NCBI RefSeq assembly: GCF_001904635.1
Contig: NZ_MRCB01000010.1
Coordinates: 43,840 to 107,839 of the forward strand
Reading direction: 5' to 3'
DNA length: 64,000 nt
Source: Hydrococcus rivularis NIES-593
GTDB taxonomy: Bacteria; Cyanobacteriota; Cyanobacteriia; Cyanobacteriales; Microcystaceae
Both the position numbers and the translations under genes were made by a program. Each line of letters starts with the position of its first letter. Position 1 is the stretch's first letter. The notes under the pieces are model-generated. The model saw only the letters and a program-made list of their open reading frames with translations, did not search any database and was not told the DNA's origin. Of the stretch, positions 42,360 to 51,504 are shown in pieces.

Positions 42360-42472
42360 TACCATTTTTCATTCATTAATGACACAGATAGTCGATCGCC
42401 CTCACCCCCAACCCCTCTCCCTATTTGGGAGAGGGGAGAAGAATGTATATCGCGAAAACCTGAAAATTGGTA
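42360..42472. mobile_element. 113-bp TIR element, copy 3 (inverted)
   Basis: It runs TACCATTTTTCATTCATTAATGA to CCTGAAAATTGGTA, the reverse complement of copy 1 with a few changes and the same length. Its CCCTCTCCC/GGGAGAGGGG stem is intact. It occupies most of the 301-bp gap 42274-42574. The rest of that gap has a direct repeat of AGGCATATTAAT (about 42509-42534). Confidence 0.7.
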
Positions 42473-42574
42473 TTATCGGCAATACCCAGTCAATTGCGCG
42501 AACAATTAGGCATATTAATTTAGGCATATTAATATAGTTTAGTTTTCGACCTCAAAGAATCTCCGAAAAAAACT

Positions 42575-43881
42575 GTGGCTTTATCTCGACGAAATTTTTT
42601 AACTTTAGCGGGTGCAGGTGCTGCTACTTTTGCCTTAGCTTCTCTTCTGAGAAATTATTATGTAAGGGCAACTACAGGTCAATCTCTATTGGCTAAAGGG
42701 TTTGGCGAACTGATTCCCGATCCCAATGGGATTTTAGATCTTCCAAAAGGATTTCAATATCGCATTCTTTCGCAAACGGGAAAGCTGATGAGCGATGGTA
42801 ATCCCGTGCCAACCAGTCATGATGGCATGGCAGCTTTTCCTGGCAAAAATGGAGCAACAATTTTAGTCCGCAATCACGAACTCGATCCCGGACAAACTCC
42901 CGCAGTTATGACAGAAAATACTAATAAATACGATCGGCGATCGAGTGGGGGAACGACGACTTTGATTGTGGATAAAGATCGTCAAACCATTAAAGAATTT
43001 GTGTCTCTTGCTGGTACGAATCGTAACTGTTCTGGGGGTGCAACGCCTTGGGGGTCGTGGATTAGTTGTGAAGAAGACGATTTAGCGCCACAATTTTACG
43101 ATCTCAGCAATTCGGCAACAGAATCTATCAAACACGGCTATAATTTTGAGGTTTTTGCTAATGGGAAAATTGCCGACCCATTCCTCTTGTCGCAATGGGA
43201 CGTTTTCGACACGAAGCGATCGCAGTCGATCCAAAAACGGGCTATATTTATCAAACCGAAGATCGAGAAGATAGCTGTATTTATCGCTTTCGTCCTAAGC
43301 AAAATGGTAACTTAAAAGCAGGGGGAATTTTAGAAGCTTTAGTTATCAAAAATATGCCTGCGGTAAATACTAGCCTCGATTTTCCGATGGGCAAACCTAA
43401 AAAAGTAGAGTGGGTCAAAATTGAAGAGGTAGATCCCAAAGAAGATACGCTGCGCTATGAAGCACAATCGAAAGGAGCAGCTATTTTTAAGAGAGGGGAA
43501 GGAATTTGTTTTGGAAATGGCGAAATTTATTGGACTTGTACCAACGGAGGAAAGGCAGGAGCAGGGCAAATTTTTCGCTACAATCTTGCTTCTAAAACGG
43601 TAGAATTATTTGTTGAATCGCCAGGAATGGAAGTCTTGGATTATCCCGATAATTTAATCCTGACTCCTTTCGGTCATTTGATGGTTTGTGAAGATGGATT
43701 GGGCGAACAATTCTTAGTAGGAATTACCCCCGAAGGGGAATACTATCATTTTGCTCGCAATGCTTTTAATAATAGCGAATTTGCCGGAATTTGTTTTGCT
43801 CCCGACGGGAAAACTATGTTTGTTAATATTTACGATCCTGGAATTACTCTGGCAATTTGGGGGGAGTGGAATCAATCATAA
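42575..43881 (+). pseudogene. PhoX/DUF839-type phosphatase with a frameshift
   Basis: Two overlapping frames encode one DUF839 protein. The first (from GTG at 42575) has a twin-arginine signal (L-S-R-R-N-F-L-T-L-A-G-A-G), then V-P-T-S-H-D-G-M-A-A-F, L-V-R-N-H-E, S-S-G-G-T-T-T-L and G-G-A-T-P-W-G-S-W-I-S-C-E-E. The second continues from about 43183 with I-P-L-V-A-M-G-R-F-R-H-E-A-I-A-V-D-P-K-T-G-Y-I-Y-Q-T-E-D and runs to 43881. A single missing base near 43177-43182 (G-C-C-G-A-C-C-C-A-T-T) explains the break. Joined, the product would be about 435 residues, a Tat-exported, calcium-dependent phosphoesterase by family analogy. A sequencing error cannot be excluded. Confidence 0.8.
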
Positions 43882-43893
43882 AAGATTTGATAA

Positions 43894-44040
43894 CTAACGA
43901 GGAATGCGCCAAGCAAGACGCTCGAAAATAATAACATCTTTAATAGCTAAATAAATGATTAAAACATGAAGCAAAAATATAGCAAACTGTAATATAACAA
44001 TCTTATTTGATTTGTGAATATCTATTTTTAATGTAGTGCG
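43894..44040 (-). pseudogene. Possible relic of a small membrane protein gene
   Basis: Reading leftward, this frame encodes K-I-D-I-H-K-S-N-K-I-V-I-L-Q-F-A-I-F-L-L then a continuing hydrophobic stretch and F-E-R-L-A-W-R-I-P-R, ending at 43894. No ATG or GTG is available, and the upstream side is replaced by a dispersed repeat (44033-44100). The coherent helix and charged ends suggest a truncated gene, but the evidence is thin. Confidence 0.3.
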
Positions 44041-44100
44041 ACCATCTTGGTCGCAAGCGGGACGTATGTCCTAACGGACACGCTACGATGAACGCACTAC
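44033..44100. repeat. GTAGTGCG inverted-end repeat with hairpin
   Basis: The ends GTAGTGCG and CGCACTAC are inverted repeats, and inside lies the hairpin GCGACCATCTTGGTCGC. Related sequence appears near 49010-49070. It is a dispersed extragenic element in the 454-bp gap 43882-44335. Confidence 0.55.
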
Positions 44101-44176
44101 AATTTTTACAACTAATTAATGACAAAATATGAATAGACTTTAATTATACTACTTTTCAAAAAAAATGACAGCTTTT

Positions 44177-44253
44177 GTAGGTTGGGTTGAACGACAGTGA
44201 AACTCAACACATATTTATTTTTCGTTGGGTTTCGTTACCTCAACTCAACCTAC
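44177..44253. repeat. GTAGGTTGGGTTGA inverted-end repeat
   Basis: The element starts GTAGGTTGGGTTGA and ends TCAACTCAACCTAC, inverted repeats with one mismatch over 14 bases; total 77 bp. This type of palindromic repeat is common between cyanobacterial genes. Just beyond it (44282-44296), ATGAAAATTGGTATTA resembles one terminus of the 113-bp TIR family. Confidence 0.6.
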
Positions 44254-44335
44254 CATTTCTTGTGATGTAGGTTACAACTAATGAAAATTGGTATTAGATA
44301 AGGTTAATTTTAAGTAACATACACGAATAGAAAAG

Positions 44336-45286
44336 ATGCGAGAACTCTATCCACCAATCGAACCTTACAATGAAGGCAAGTTAAAAGTTTCCGATTTACA
44401 TACCATCTATTTTGAACAGACAGGCAATCCTCAAGGAAAACCCATTATTTTTCTTCATGGCGGACCGGGTGGTGGCATCGATCCTACTTATCGGCAATAT
44501 TTCGATCCCCAACAATGGCGAATCGTTCTTTTCGATCAACGGGGTTGCGGAAAAAGTACGCCTCATGCTGAGTTGCAGGAAAATACTACTTGGGATTTAG
44601 TCGGCGATATCGAAAAACTGCGCGAACATTTAGGAATTGAAAAATGGGTAGTTTTTGGAGGGAGTTGGGGGAGTACGCTGTCTCTTGCCTATAGTCAAAC
44701 TCATCCTCAACGTTGTCAGGGATTAATTTTACGAGGGATTTTTCTACTGCGAAAAAAAGAATTGTTTTGGTTTTATCAAGAAGGTGCCAGTAATATTTTT
44801 CCCGATGCTTGGGAAGAATATCTTAAACCCATTCCTCCTGAAGAAAGAGGCGATCTAATTTCGGCGTACTATAAACGGTTAATTAGCGAAGACGAAGAAA
44901 TCAGAATGCAAGCTGCGCGTGCTTGGTCGATTTGGGAAGCAAGTACGAGTAAACTTTTTCAATCTGAGGATCTGATTCAAAAATTTGGAGAAAATCAATT
45001 TGCCGATGCATTTGCCAGAATTGAATGCCATTATTTTGTCAATGGTGGCTTTTTTAAAAGTGAAAATCAACTGTTAGAAAATATCGATCGCATTCGTCAT
45101 ATCCCAGCAGTCATCGTGCAAGGACGCTATGATGTAGTTTGTCCGATGATAACAGCTTGGGAACTACATAAAGCATGGCAAGAAGCAGAATTTATCGTCG
45201 TTCCCGATGCCGGACATTCTATGACAGAACCAGGAATTCGCAGTGCTTTATTAGATGCTACAGATAAGTTTGCTAATTTAACCTAG
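44336..45286 (+). CDS. pip: Prolyl aminopeptidase
   Basis: A 316-residue alpha/beta-hydrolase peptidase (family S33) that releases N-terminal proline. H-G-G-P-G-G-G (41-47) is the oxyanion region, F-D-Q-R-G-C-G-K-S (66-74) is diagnostic, the nucleophile is S110 in G-G-S-W-G-S, and the acid and histidine lie in G-R-Y-D-V-V-C-P and D-A-G-H-S. Length is normal. The end overlaps cobL by 14 bases in convergent orientation. Confidence 0.95.
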   Translation: MRELYPPIEPYNEGKLKVSDLHTIYFEQTGNPQGKPIIFLHGGPGGGIDPTYRQYFDPQQWRIVLFDQRGCGKSTPHAELQENTTWDLVGDIEKLREHLGIEKWVVFGGSWGSTLSLAYSQTHPQRCQGLILRGIFLLRKKELFWFYQEGASNIFPDAWEEYLKPIPPEERGDLISAYYKRLISEDEEIRMQAARAWSIWEASTSKLFQSEDLIQKFGENQFADAFARIECHYFVNGGFFKSENQLLENIDRIRHIPAVIVQGRYDVVCPMITAWELHKAWQEAEFIVVPDAGHSMTEPGIRSALLDATDKFANLT

Positions 45287-46514
45287 CCGTAATAATCGTG
45301 ACGGGATTTAATGGAGAAAAACGAGTCATATTTCCGATGGGAACGGAACGGGATATTTGTACTTGTAATAAACGATAACTCCAATCGCGATCGCGCAACC
45401 AAACTAAACTACTATTTAAATGTTCTAAAGTTGCTAAAGCTAACACTAGAATCCCATCAGAAGCTATTTTTTTTTGACACGTTTCTAAAATATCAAGTAA
45501 ATTCCCACCGCTACCTCCAATAAAAATCCGATTGGGTTCTGGTAAATCAGTTAGTAGATCTGGTGCGTTTCCATGAATTGGGATAACATTAGAAACTTGC
45601 AAGCGTAGACAATTTTTTTCAATCAAATTAATTCCCATTGCTGTTTTTTCGATCGCATATATTTGCGAGGAAGGACACAGACGAGCTATTTCAATCGAAA
45701 CCGAACCCGTCCCAGCACCAATATCCCAAATAATTTGTCCGTCTTTTAATCCTAATTCTCCCAAAATACAGAGACGAGTTTCTCTTTTGGTCATTAATCC
45801 AGGTCGATCTTGAAAATTTAGAAATATGCTATCTGGCAATCCTAATAAAGGTAGATTTTCAACATTTAATGGTCGTTCTTTCTCCTCAGACTGACGCAGT
45901 AGAATAACGATATTGAGATCGGTAAAATTATTAGCTGGTAAATCGGCTAATTCTATTGCTGAAAACTGAGAAACTTTTTCTTGAGAATCTTCTAAATTTT
46001 CACAAATCCAAAAATCATATCGCGTCGGCAAATCCAACCCTAAATAAAAACGAGCGATCGCGCTTGGATTATTCTTTTCATCTGTCAAAATAGCAATTTT
46101 TTCAACCCCTTGTTGTAACAGAGGGGTTAACTCTTCTAAAGACCGTCCGTGAACGCTAATAACTTTTGCATCTTGCCAAGGAACTTTAATGCGATTAAAG
46201 GCTAATTGTACTGACGTAAGGTGGGGATGAAATCTTAATTGTTCTGATGAAAATTTTTCTAATAGCAATCGTCCCAATCCAAAAAACAAAGGATCGCCGC
46301 TAACTAAAATGACGACTCGTTCGTCTACATGCTGTTGGATTTCTTTAATGACTTCAAGAAAATTGCCGAAAACTAATTTTTTAGCTGGATGTTTGGGAAA
46401 ATAACTTAAATGGCGAGCGCTTCCAACCAATAAAGTTGCATTTTCTACAATCTCTCTAACGTTCTCTGATAGTCCTGTCGCTCCATCTAATCCAATTCCA
46501 ACAACTTCTATCAT
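45273..46514 (-). CDS. cobL: Precorrin-6Y C5,15-methyltransferase (CbiE-CbiT fusion)
   Basis: A 413-residue bifunctional cobalamin enzyme. Residues 1-200 are the CbiE tetrapyrrole methylase (M-I-E-V-V-G-I-G-L-D-G, L-V-S-G-D-P-L-F-F-G-L-G). Residues about 220-413 are the CbiT decarboxylating methyltransferase (T-K-R-E-T-R-L, I-W-D-I-G-A-G-T-G-S-V-S-I-E, G-G-S-G-G-N-L). It methylates C5 and C15 of precorrin-6B and removes the acetate side chain. It follows cobH by 17 bases on the same strand, forming a small cob operon. Confidence 0.95.
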   Translation of the reverse strand: MIEVVGIGLDGATGLSENVREIVENATLLVGSARHLSYFPKHPAKKLVFGNFLEVIKEIQQHVDERVVILVSGDPLFFGLGRLLLEKFSSEQLRFHPHLTSVQLAFNRIKVPWQDAKVISVHGRSLEELTPLLQQGVEKIAILTDEKNNPSAIARFYLGLDLPTRYDFWICENLEDSQEKVSQFSAIELADLPANNFTDLNIVILLRQSEEKERPLNVENLPLLGLPDSIFLNFQDRPGLMTKRETRLCILGELGLKDGQIIWDIGAGTGSVSIEIARLCPSSQIYAIEKTAMGINLIEKNCLRLQVSNVIPIHGNAPDLLTDLPEPNRIFIGGSGGNLLDILETCQKKIASDGILVLALATLEHLNSSLVWLRDRDWSYRLLQVQISRSVPIGNMTRFSPLNPVTIITARLN

Positions 46515-46531
46515 TATTTAATTTATAATAA

Positions 46532-47152
46532 TTAAAAATTCTCCCACGCTAGCACTAATAACGCATTTAAAATTGCAGCAGCAACGGACGATCCTCCCTT
46601 GCGTCCTTCTACTCGAATTTGGGGGACGCTCAGCCGTGCCAAAGCTTGTTTCGACTCTACCACAGAAACAAATCCCACGGGCGCACCAATAATTAATCCT
46701 GGTTTAAGGTTTGACTCAGAAATGCGATCGCATAATGCTAGTAAGGCAGTGGGTGCATTACCAATCACATAAATTCCCTGGGGGTATTGCTCAAAGCATC
46801 TTAAAATCCCCGTTTCCGTACGGGTTTTGCCTGCGTCTGCTACGGACACCTGTTCTACAGCAGCTATCAGAAAGTTATTAAAAGTTTTTGCTACCATGGT
46901 TGTTATACCCTGCTTAACCATGCCGACATCGGTAATGATGGGCACTTTACGGCGCAGGCAAGCAATAGCGGATTCGATCGCGTCGGTACTGAATCTTAAT
47001 AACTCGGCAAATTCAAAATCAGCGGTGGTGTGAATAACCCGACGGGCGATCGCATATTCCCAAGAATTTAAGCTATGATTGCCAATCTCTTGGTCGATAA
47101 TCGCAAAACTCTGTTCGAGAATGGGATGATTTAACCGCTCCCCGTCGCTCAT
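46532..47152 (-). CDS. cobH: Precorrin-8X methylmutase
   Basis: A 206-residue CobH/CbiC enzyme that moves a methyl group from C11 to C12 to give hydrogenobyrinate or its cobalt form. Landmarks are R-V-I-H-T-T-A-D-F-E-F-A (catalytic histidine region), I-I-T-D-V-G-M-V-K-Q-G-I, N-A-P-T-A-L-L-A-L, G-A-P-V-G-F-V-S-V-V-E-S-K and the C-terminal G-R-K-G-G-S-S-V-A-A-A. Length is normal. It is the promoter-proximal gene of cobH-cobL. No cobalamin riboswitch is evident upstream. Confidence 0.95.
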   Translation of the reverse strand: MSDGERLNHPILEQSFAIIDQEIGNHSLNSWEYAIARRVIHTTADFEFAELLRFSTDAIESAIACLRRKVPIITDVGMVKQGITTMVAKTFNNFLIAAVEQVSVADAGKTRTETGILRCFEQYPQGIYVIGNAPTALLALCDRISESNLKPGLIIGAPVGFVSVVESKQALARLSVPQIRVEGRKGGSSVAAAILNALLVLAWENF

Positions 47153-47373
47153 AATCTTCCGATTTTTAGGATTTATAGCGTTTTACTGGAAAATTTTTGG
47201 AATTCAGTTGCCCAGTTGACACTCTAATTACTGTCCCACTCGCTGTTACATAACTTAATAGATTCGGAAATAATAAAAATAAATATTACGTAAACTTCGT
47301 CAAGTTCCGAAACCCAACCCCAATCCGCTGAATCTTTCAGCAGGCGCACAAAAACATAGTCCTCTAATCTGCT

Positions 47374-48627
47374 ATGGTATCCATTGCTCGTAAGAACCTA
47401 CTCGAAGACTTGCCTCGCTTCTTAGTTGCCCAGGCAGGTATCATGTTTGCCGTTAGCCTAGTAACAATCCAAACAGGCATTCTCAACGGTTTTTCTCGCT
47501 CTACAGCCCTCCTCATCGATCGCTCGAAAGCAGACATCTGGCTAACTTCCGATCGGATGGTTCAATTCGAGTATACAGAACCATTGACCTACGCACAACT
47601 AGAAGAGGCAAAACAAGTAGAAGGAGTCGAACGGGCAGAACCTATTACTCTTACTACGTCGAGATGGTATCCAGCCAACAGTACCGAAAGTAGTTCCGTG
47701 CGCATCATTGGTTTCGACCCAAACGGGACACTCTTTCAGCCAGGAGATATTACGCAAGGAAACCTAAAAGCGGTATCTAACCCCTACACTATCATGGTAG
47801 AAGGAAGTCGCATAGAGGAACTACACATCAACTCCATCGGTCAGATGGGTAAAATCGGCAGCTTGCCTGCTCGCGTAGACGCAGTTACCGAGAATACTCA
47901 ATCTTTAGTAGCGTCTCCGTTTGTCTTTACATCTCTTGAGAATGTCAATACCTACATGAGTGCTGGGTATACCTCTAGGGTTAACTGTCAGGCAAACGAA
48001 AGCGGAAAGTTCGATTGTACGACAATTTATGAGAAGGCTTCTGATGCCGAAACTAAGCAGTCGCAGATGCCTCCACTCAAAGCCTTGAGCTTAACCGACC
48101 CCGTTACCTATATTTTGATAAAAGCTAAACGGGGTCAAAACATGGAAGCGCTCAAAAAGCGCCTGCAAGAAACAATCCCCGGAACGACTGCCTATACTAA
48201 GGCAGAGATGTCGCAAAAAACGAGAGATTACTGGAAAGTTCGCACGGGCGTTGGCGTGATTTTGGGCATCGGAGCGGCAGTTGGGGTAATCGTCGGCATG
48301 GTCGTCGTGAGTCAAATTCTTTATTCTTCCGTATCCGAACATATTAAAGAATTTGGTACCCTCAAAGCAATCGGCGCGTCGGATAAACTGCTTTACGGGG
48401 TCATCGTAGAGCAATCCATCTGGATGGCAGTTTTAGGCTACATCCCAGGAATGCTGATCTGTTTGGGTTTGAGCGCAGCCGTCGCCGAACAGGGAATTAT
48501 CATTTTGATTACTCCGGGGGCGGCAGTTGGCGTGTTTGGTATTATCGTCGCCATGTGCATCGGTTCTGCGTTTCTCGCCATTCGCAAAGTAACGCGAATC
48601 GACCCCGCGATGGTTTTCAAAGGCTAA
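47374..48627 (+). CDS. DevC/MacB-type ABC transporter permease (FtsX family)
   Basis: A 417-residue membrane protein. It has one N-terminal helix (about 20-40), a periplasmic region of about 240 residues, and three C-terminal helices (about 290-315, 345-370, 380-405) with the FtsX motif S-x-x-E-H-I-K-E-F-G-T-L-K-A-I-G-A-S. The architecture matches DevC, the permease of heterocyst glycolipid export, and related exporters. The membrane-fusion (DevB) and ATPase (DevA) partners are not adjacent, so the substrate is unknown. The internal segment R-V-N-C-Q-A-N-E-S-G-K-F-D-C-T-T carries a possible disulfide pair. Confidence 0.85.
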   Translation: MVSIARKNLLEDLPRFLVAQAGIMFAVSLVTIQTGILNGFSRSTALLIDRSKADIWLTSDRMVQFEYTEPLTYAQLEEAKQVEGVERAEPITLTTSRWYPANSTESSSVRIIGFDPNGTLFQPGDITQGNLKAVSNPYTIMVEGSRIEELHINSIGQMGKIGSLPARVDAVTENTQSLVASPFVFTSLENVNTYMSAGYTSRVNCQANESGKFDCTTIYEKASDAETKQSQMPPLKALSLTDPVTYILIKAKRGQNMEALKKRLQETIPGTTAYTKAEMSQKTRDYWKVRTGVGVILGIGAAVGVIVGMVVVSQILYSSVSEHIKEFGTLKAIGASDKLLYGVIVEQSIWMAVLGYIPGMLICLGLSAAVAEQGIIILITPGAAVGVFGIIVAMCIGSAFLAIRKVTRIDPAMVFKG

Positions 48628-48668
48628 TCCTGGTTAGTGGTTAGTAGAGACACTTCAAAACCCTACGT

Positions 48669-48696
48669 GTAGGGTGGGCATATTTGCCCACCCTAC
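48669..48696. repeat. Perfect 12-bp hairpin repeat
   Basis: GTAGGGTGGGCA and TGCCCACCCTAC form a stem with loop TATT, 42 bases after the permease stop. It is a common cyanobacterial extragenic palindrome and may also stop transcription. Confidence 0.6.
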
Positions 48697-48712
48697 AATT
48701 TATATCAAATCC

Positions 48713-48895
48713 GGTTGAACTGAGATCTTGCACCATTCTCAACAACTGTTGTTGTAATGAATTTTCCGTGCGATCGAAAAAGTCCTCTAAAGAAGACCCA
48801 ATAGAAATTTCAGTCGATTTTAATCGAGTTGAGCTTTGAGCCTAGAACTTGAGTTCTAGGCGTTGATGCCAAAGATGCAAGATCTGAGGTTGAAC
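48713..48895. repeat. Inverted-end element of about 183 bp
   Basis: The left end GGTTGAACTGAGATCTTGCA and the right end, read in reverse complement, share CT(G/C)AGATCTTGCA plus a related GTT(G/C)AA block. An internal hairpin CCTAGAACT/AGTTCTAGG is at 48841-48860. No coding sequence is seen. After it, 48900-49080 holds low-complexity and GCGAGCGAGG-type repeat sequence. Confidence 0.35.
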
Positions 48896-49094
48896 AAACA
48901 CAATAAGTAGCGCGAAAGTCCTTCGCTATCCCCTTCGCTATTGCTGGGGGCAACACTTCGCTTCGGCTCCCCGGGACGATTCGCATCTAGCTCGCGTTCG
49001 AGCAGGCATGACAAGCGAGCGAGGCGTATGGGCTTACGCGCACGCTACGATGAGCGCACTGCACTACAGATTACGATCGATTAAACGGTTTAAT

Positions 49095-49249
49095 CTGGTT
49101 GAGTGACAAATCTTTGTCCCCTCATCCCTAAATCCCTTCTCCCATAAGGGGAGAAGGGACTTCAGGCAAAAGTTTTAAGTTTAAAGCTCCTCTCCCGCTC
49201 TGGGAGAGGGGTTGGGGTGAGGGCAATTTGAGTTTTGTCACTCAACTAG
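49095..49249. mobile_element. 155-bp TIR element (MITE-like), second family
   Basis: The ends CTGGTTGAGTGACAAA and TTTGTCACTCAACTAG are inverted repeats with one mismatch over 16 bases. The element contains two stem-loops (CCCTTCTCCC/GGGGAGAAGGG and CTCCTCTCCC/GGGAGAGGGG). TTTAAT occurs at 49089-49094 and 49254-49259, which might be a target duplication, although the right copy is four bases beyond the TIR. It sits just upstream of the deacetylase-like gene. Confidence 0.5.
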
Positions 49250-49286
49250 GGGATTTAATATTATTTAGTTGATATTTTCTGTAAGA

Positions 49287-50213
49287 ATGAGTTTACCGAT
49301 CGTCTACCATCCAGACTACGTTGCGCCATTGCCAGAGGGACATCGCTTTCCGATGTCTAAATTCAAACTCCTTTACGAATTGCTACTCGCCGACGGTATC
49401 GCTCAACTCGACTGCGTTTACCATCCAGAAGTCCCGTCGCGGGAGTTAATTGAATTAGTACATTTACCAGAATACGTGCGAGCCTATTGCGAGGGAACGC
49501 TAGATCCGAAGGCACAGCGCCGCATCGGGTTGCCTTGGAGTCCCGCTTTAGCCAATCGGACTTGTGTTGCGGTCGGCGGAACGATTCTGACAGCTCAACT
49601 GGCTTTGCAATATGGATTGGCTTGCAATACGGCAGGGGGAACCCACCATGCTTTTCCGGGTTATGGTTCGGGGTTTTGTATTTTTAACGATTTGGCGATC
49701 GCAACTCGCGTCTTGCAACAACTCGGACTGGTCAAAAAAGTCCTCATTGTCGATTTAGACGTTCATCAAGGCGATGGAACGGCTTGTATCTTTCAAGACG
49801 ATCCCAGCGTTTTTACTTTCTCGATGCATTGCGAAGCGAATTTCCCCAATAACAAGCAAAAAAGCGATCTCGACGTGCCGCTACCCGTTGGTTTGGATGA
49901 TGACGGCTATTTACACGTCCTGGCTAAATATCTCCCCGATGTACTCTCCCAAGTTCAACCCGATTTGGTGTTTTACGATGCTGGCGTAGACATTCATGCG
50001 AGCGATCGCCTGGGGAAATTAGCCCTAACGGATCTGGGAATTTATCGCCGCGAAATGCAGGTTTTGACTACCTGTTTGGCAGCTGGCTGCCCCGTTGCTT
50101 GCGTCATTGGCGGGGGATACGCCGACGATCTCCAAGGATTAGTCGCTCGGCATTCGCTCGTGCATCGAGCCGCTAAAGTAATTTACCAGCAATGTTTGGC
50201 AGTACCTTCGTAA
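49287..50213 (+). CDS. Histone-deacetylase-family zinc hydrolase
   Basis: A 308-residue protein of the arginase/deacetylase fold. Motifs include the family opening P-L-P-E-G-H-R-F-P-M-S-K-F, G-G-T-H-H-A-F-P-G-Y-G-S-G-F-C-I-F-N-D-L-A-I-A (catalytic histidines), V-D-L-D-V-H-Q-G-D-G-T-A (zinc ligands) and Y-D-A-G-V-D-I-H. Bacterial members deacetylate small acetylamines or acetoin-like compounds, or have unknown targets. I use the ATG at 49287; an upstream TTG at 49269 would add six residues. Confidence 0.93.
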   Translation: MSLPIVYHPDYVAPLPEGHRFPMSKFKLLYELLLADGIAQLDCVYHPEVPSRELIELVHLPEYVRAYCEGTLDPKAQRRIGLPWSPALANRTCVAVGGTILTAQLALQYGLACNTAGGTHHAFPGYGSGFCIFNDLAIATRVLQQLGLVKKVLIVDLDVHQGDGTACIFQDDPSVFTFSMHCEANFPNNKQKSDLDVPLPVGLDDDGYLHVLAKYLPDVLSQVQPDLVFYDAGVDIHASDRLGKLALTDLGIYRREMQVLTTCLAAGCPVACVIGGGYADDLQGLVARHSLVHRAAKVIYQQCLAVPS

Positions 50214-50223
50214 CCAAAACAAT

Positions 50224-50565
50224 TCACGTTAATATGCTCGGAGCCATTCTCAACAAGCGTTGGAAAGTAGATGGATAGTTAGCCGTCCAAAGGTTTAGAG
50301 TCAAACAAGTACTCGCCAATCCCAGCAAAATAAACGTGACGGGGGTAACAACCCCGATGGCAAACCAAGTTCCCACGTGCAGGACTAGGATCGAAGCCAA
50401 GCAAGCCGCGATCGCTACCGACCAACGAATATGAGATTGAGGGCGAGTCAGTAAAACCATCGCTAAAGTTTGTAAAGTTATCAGCAGATTGGCTGGAACG
50501 AGAAAAGCGCAGATGGCAATGCAATGATGGTGGGAAAAATTCAAAACCGATATAAAATCTAGCAT
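50224..50565 (-). CDS. Conserved hypothetical membrane protein
   Basis: A 113-residue protein with about three hydrophobic segments and the motif F-S-H-H-H-C-I-A-I-C-A-F-L-V-P-A-N-L-L at residues 10-28. I recall similar small proteins in cyanobacteria without a function. It is convergent with the deacetylase-like gene. Confidence 0.7.
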   Translation of the reverse strand: MLDFISVLNFSHHHCIAICAFLVPANLLITLQTLAMVLLTRPQSHIRWSVAIAACLASILVLHVGTWFAIGVVTPVTFILLGLASTCLTLNLWTANYPSTFQRLLRMAPSILT

Positions 50566-50695
50566 GATTTTTATCTGACAAATTTTTTAGGGTAGCTAAA
50601 AGCTTGGCTGGGAAGAGAAATCGCTGGCGATCGCAATTTTTTTCCTCGCTTCGGGCATACTAACGCTAATGTGACATAAAAAAATCATTCGAGCG

Positions 50696-51214
50696 ATGGA
50701 TTCAATCTTAGATTATCTGGCTTCTCAGTCCGAGCGCGTCGTTTCGCAGTCTAACAAAAACGCGATGGAGTTGCTAGTTGCCCAAGAAATCAAAAAACAA
50801 CTAGAGCCTTGTTCGGCTCAAATCAAAGAGTTAGTCAATCAAGTCGAGGTAGCAACCTATGCTCTCAATCGTTTGCCCTCTCTCTACGCTTCGAGCGAAG
50901 AAGGTTTAGCTTGGCAAAAACAACGGGGTCAAAAAGAAATGCAACAGTTAATTACAGCCACTGTTCGCGAAGCGCTAGAAGTGGTTCGGAAAGACCCCGC
51001 TAGATTTTCCACGCCGCTTCTGCCGCCCGAACGCCAGGAAATCCAAGAAGCTAGAGAAGCCCTACAAGAGCTGTTAGATTGGCTTTGGATGTATCAAAGC
51101 GAAATTCCTCGCAACGATGCTTCTTGGCACGAACTTATCAAAATAGTCAAGCAAATTGTCAGTCAAGCCGTCAAAAAAGAAATTGATGAAAGCGAAACTC
51201 AATCGCTAAGCTAA
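50696..51214 (+). CDS. ComFB-family protein
   Basis: A 172-residue soluble protein. Residues 23-75 match the late competence protein ComFB fold: N-A-M-E-L-L-V-A-Q-E-I-K-K-Q-L, then T-Y-A-L-N-R-L-P-S-L-Y-A-S-S-E-E-G. Cyanobacterial ComFB-type proteins have been described as cyclic dinucleotide receptors linked to competence and pilus function. The C-terminal helices are rich in E and Q. It is followed by a clear terminator and is probably monocistronic. Confidence 0.75.
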   Translation: MDSILDYLASQSERVVSQSNKNAMELLVAQEIKKQLEPCSAQIKELVNQVEVATYALNRLPSLYASSEEGLAWQKQRGQKEMQQLITATVREALEVVRKDPARFSTPLLPPERQEIQEAREALQELLDWLWMYQSEIPRNDASWHELIKIVKQIVSQAVKKEIDESETQSLS

Positions 51215-51246
51215 TCCAGTTTTAAATAAATTTTTATTTTTTTACT

Positions 51247-51277
51247 AAGCCACTTCCGTCGTTAGGGGTGGCTTTTT
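51247..51277 (+). terminator. Rho-independent terminator after the ComFB gene
   Basis: AAGCCAC (51247-51253) pairs with GTGGCTT (51268-51274) and is followed by a T-run ending in TTTTTATC. Confidence 0.8.
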
Positions 51278-51504
51278 ATCGATCTTCATAACTCAATTCC
51301 AGAAAAATTAATCCTTTATAAAAAAGTTGCGTGTGAACTTTCAGCCACCATTAATCGTGAAACCCTAGTTTCAGAAAGTGAGATAACTATAGCTTATCGG
51401 TTTAGCTTGTATGGTGAGAGGAGTAGCTTAATAACCCAAAATTTCCTTTCTTCTCGTCTTTAAAAGAAGGGAGATGAATCGATCTGTCAAAAAAAGGAAA
51501 AACC

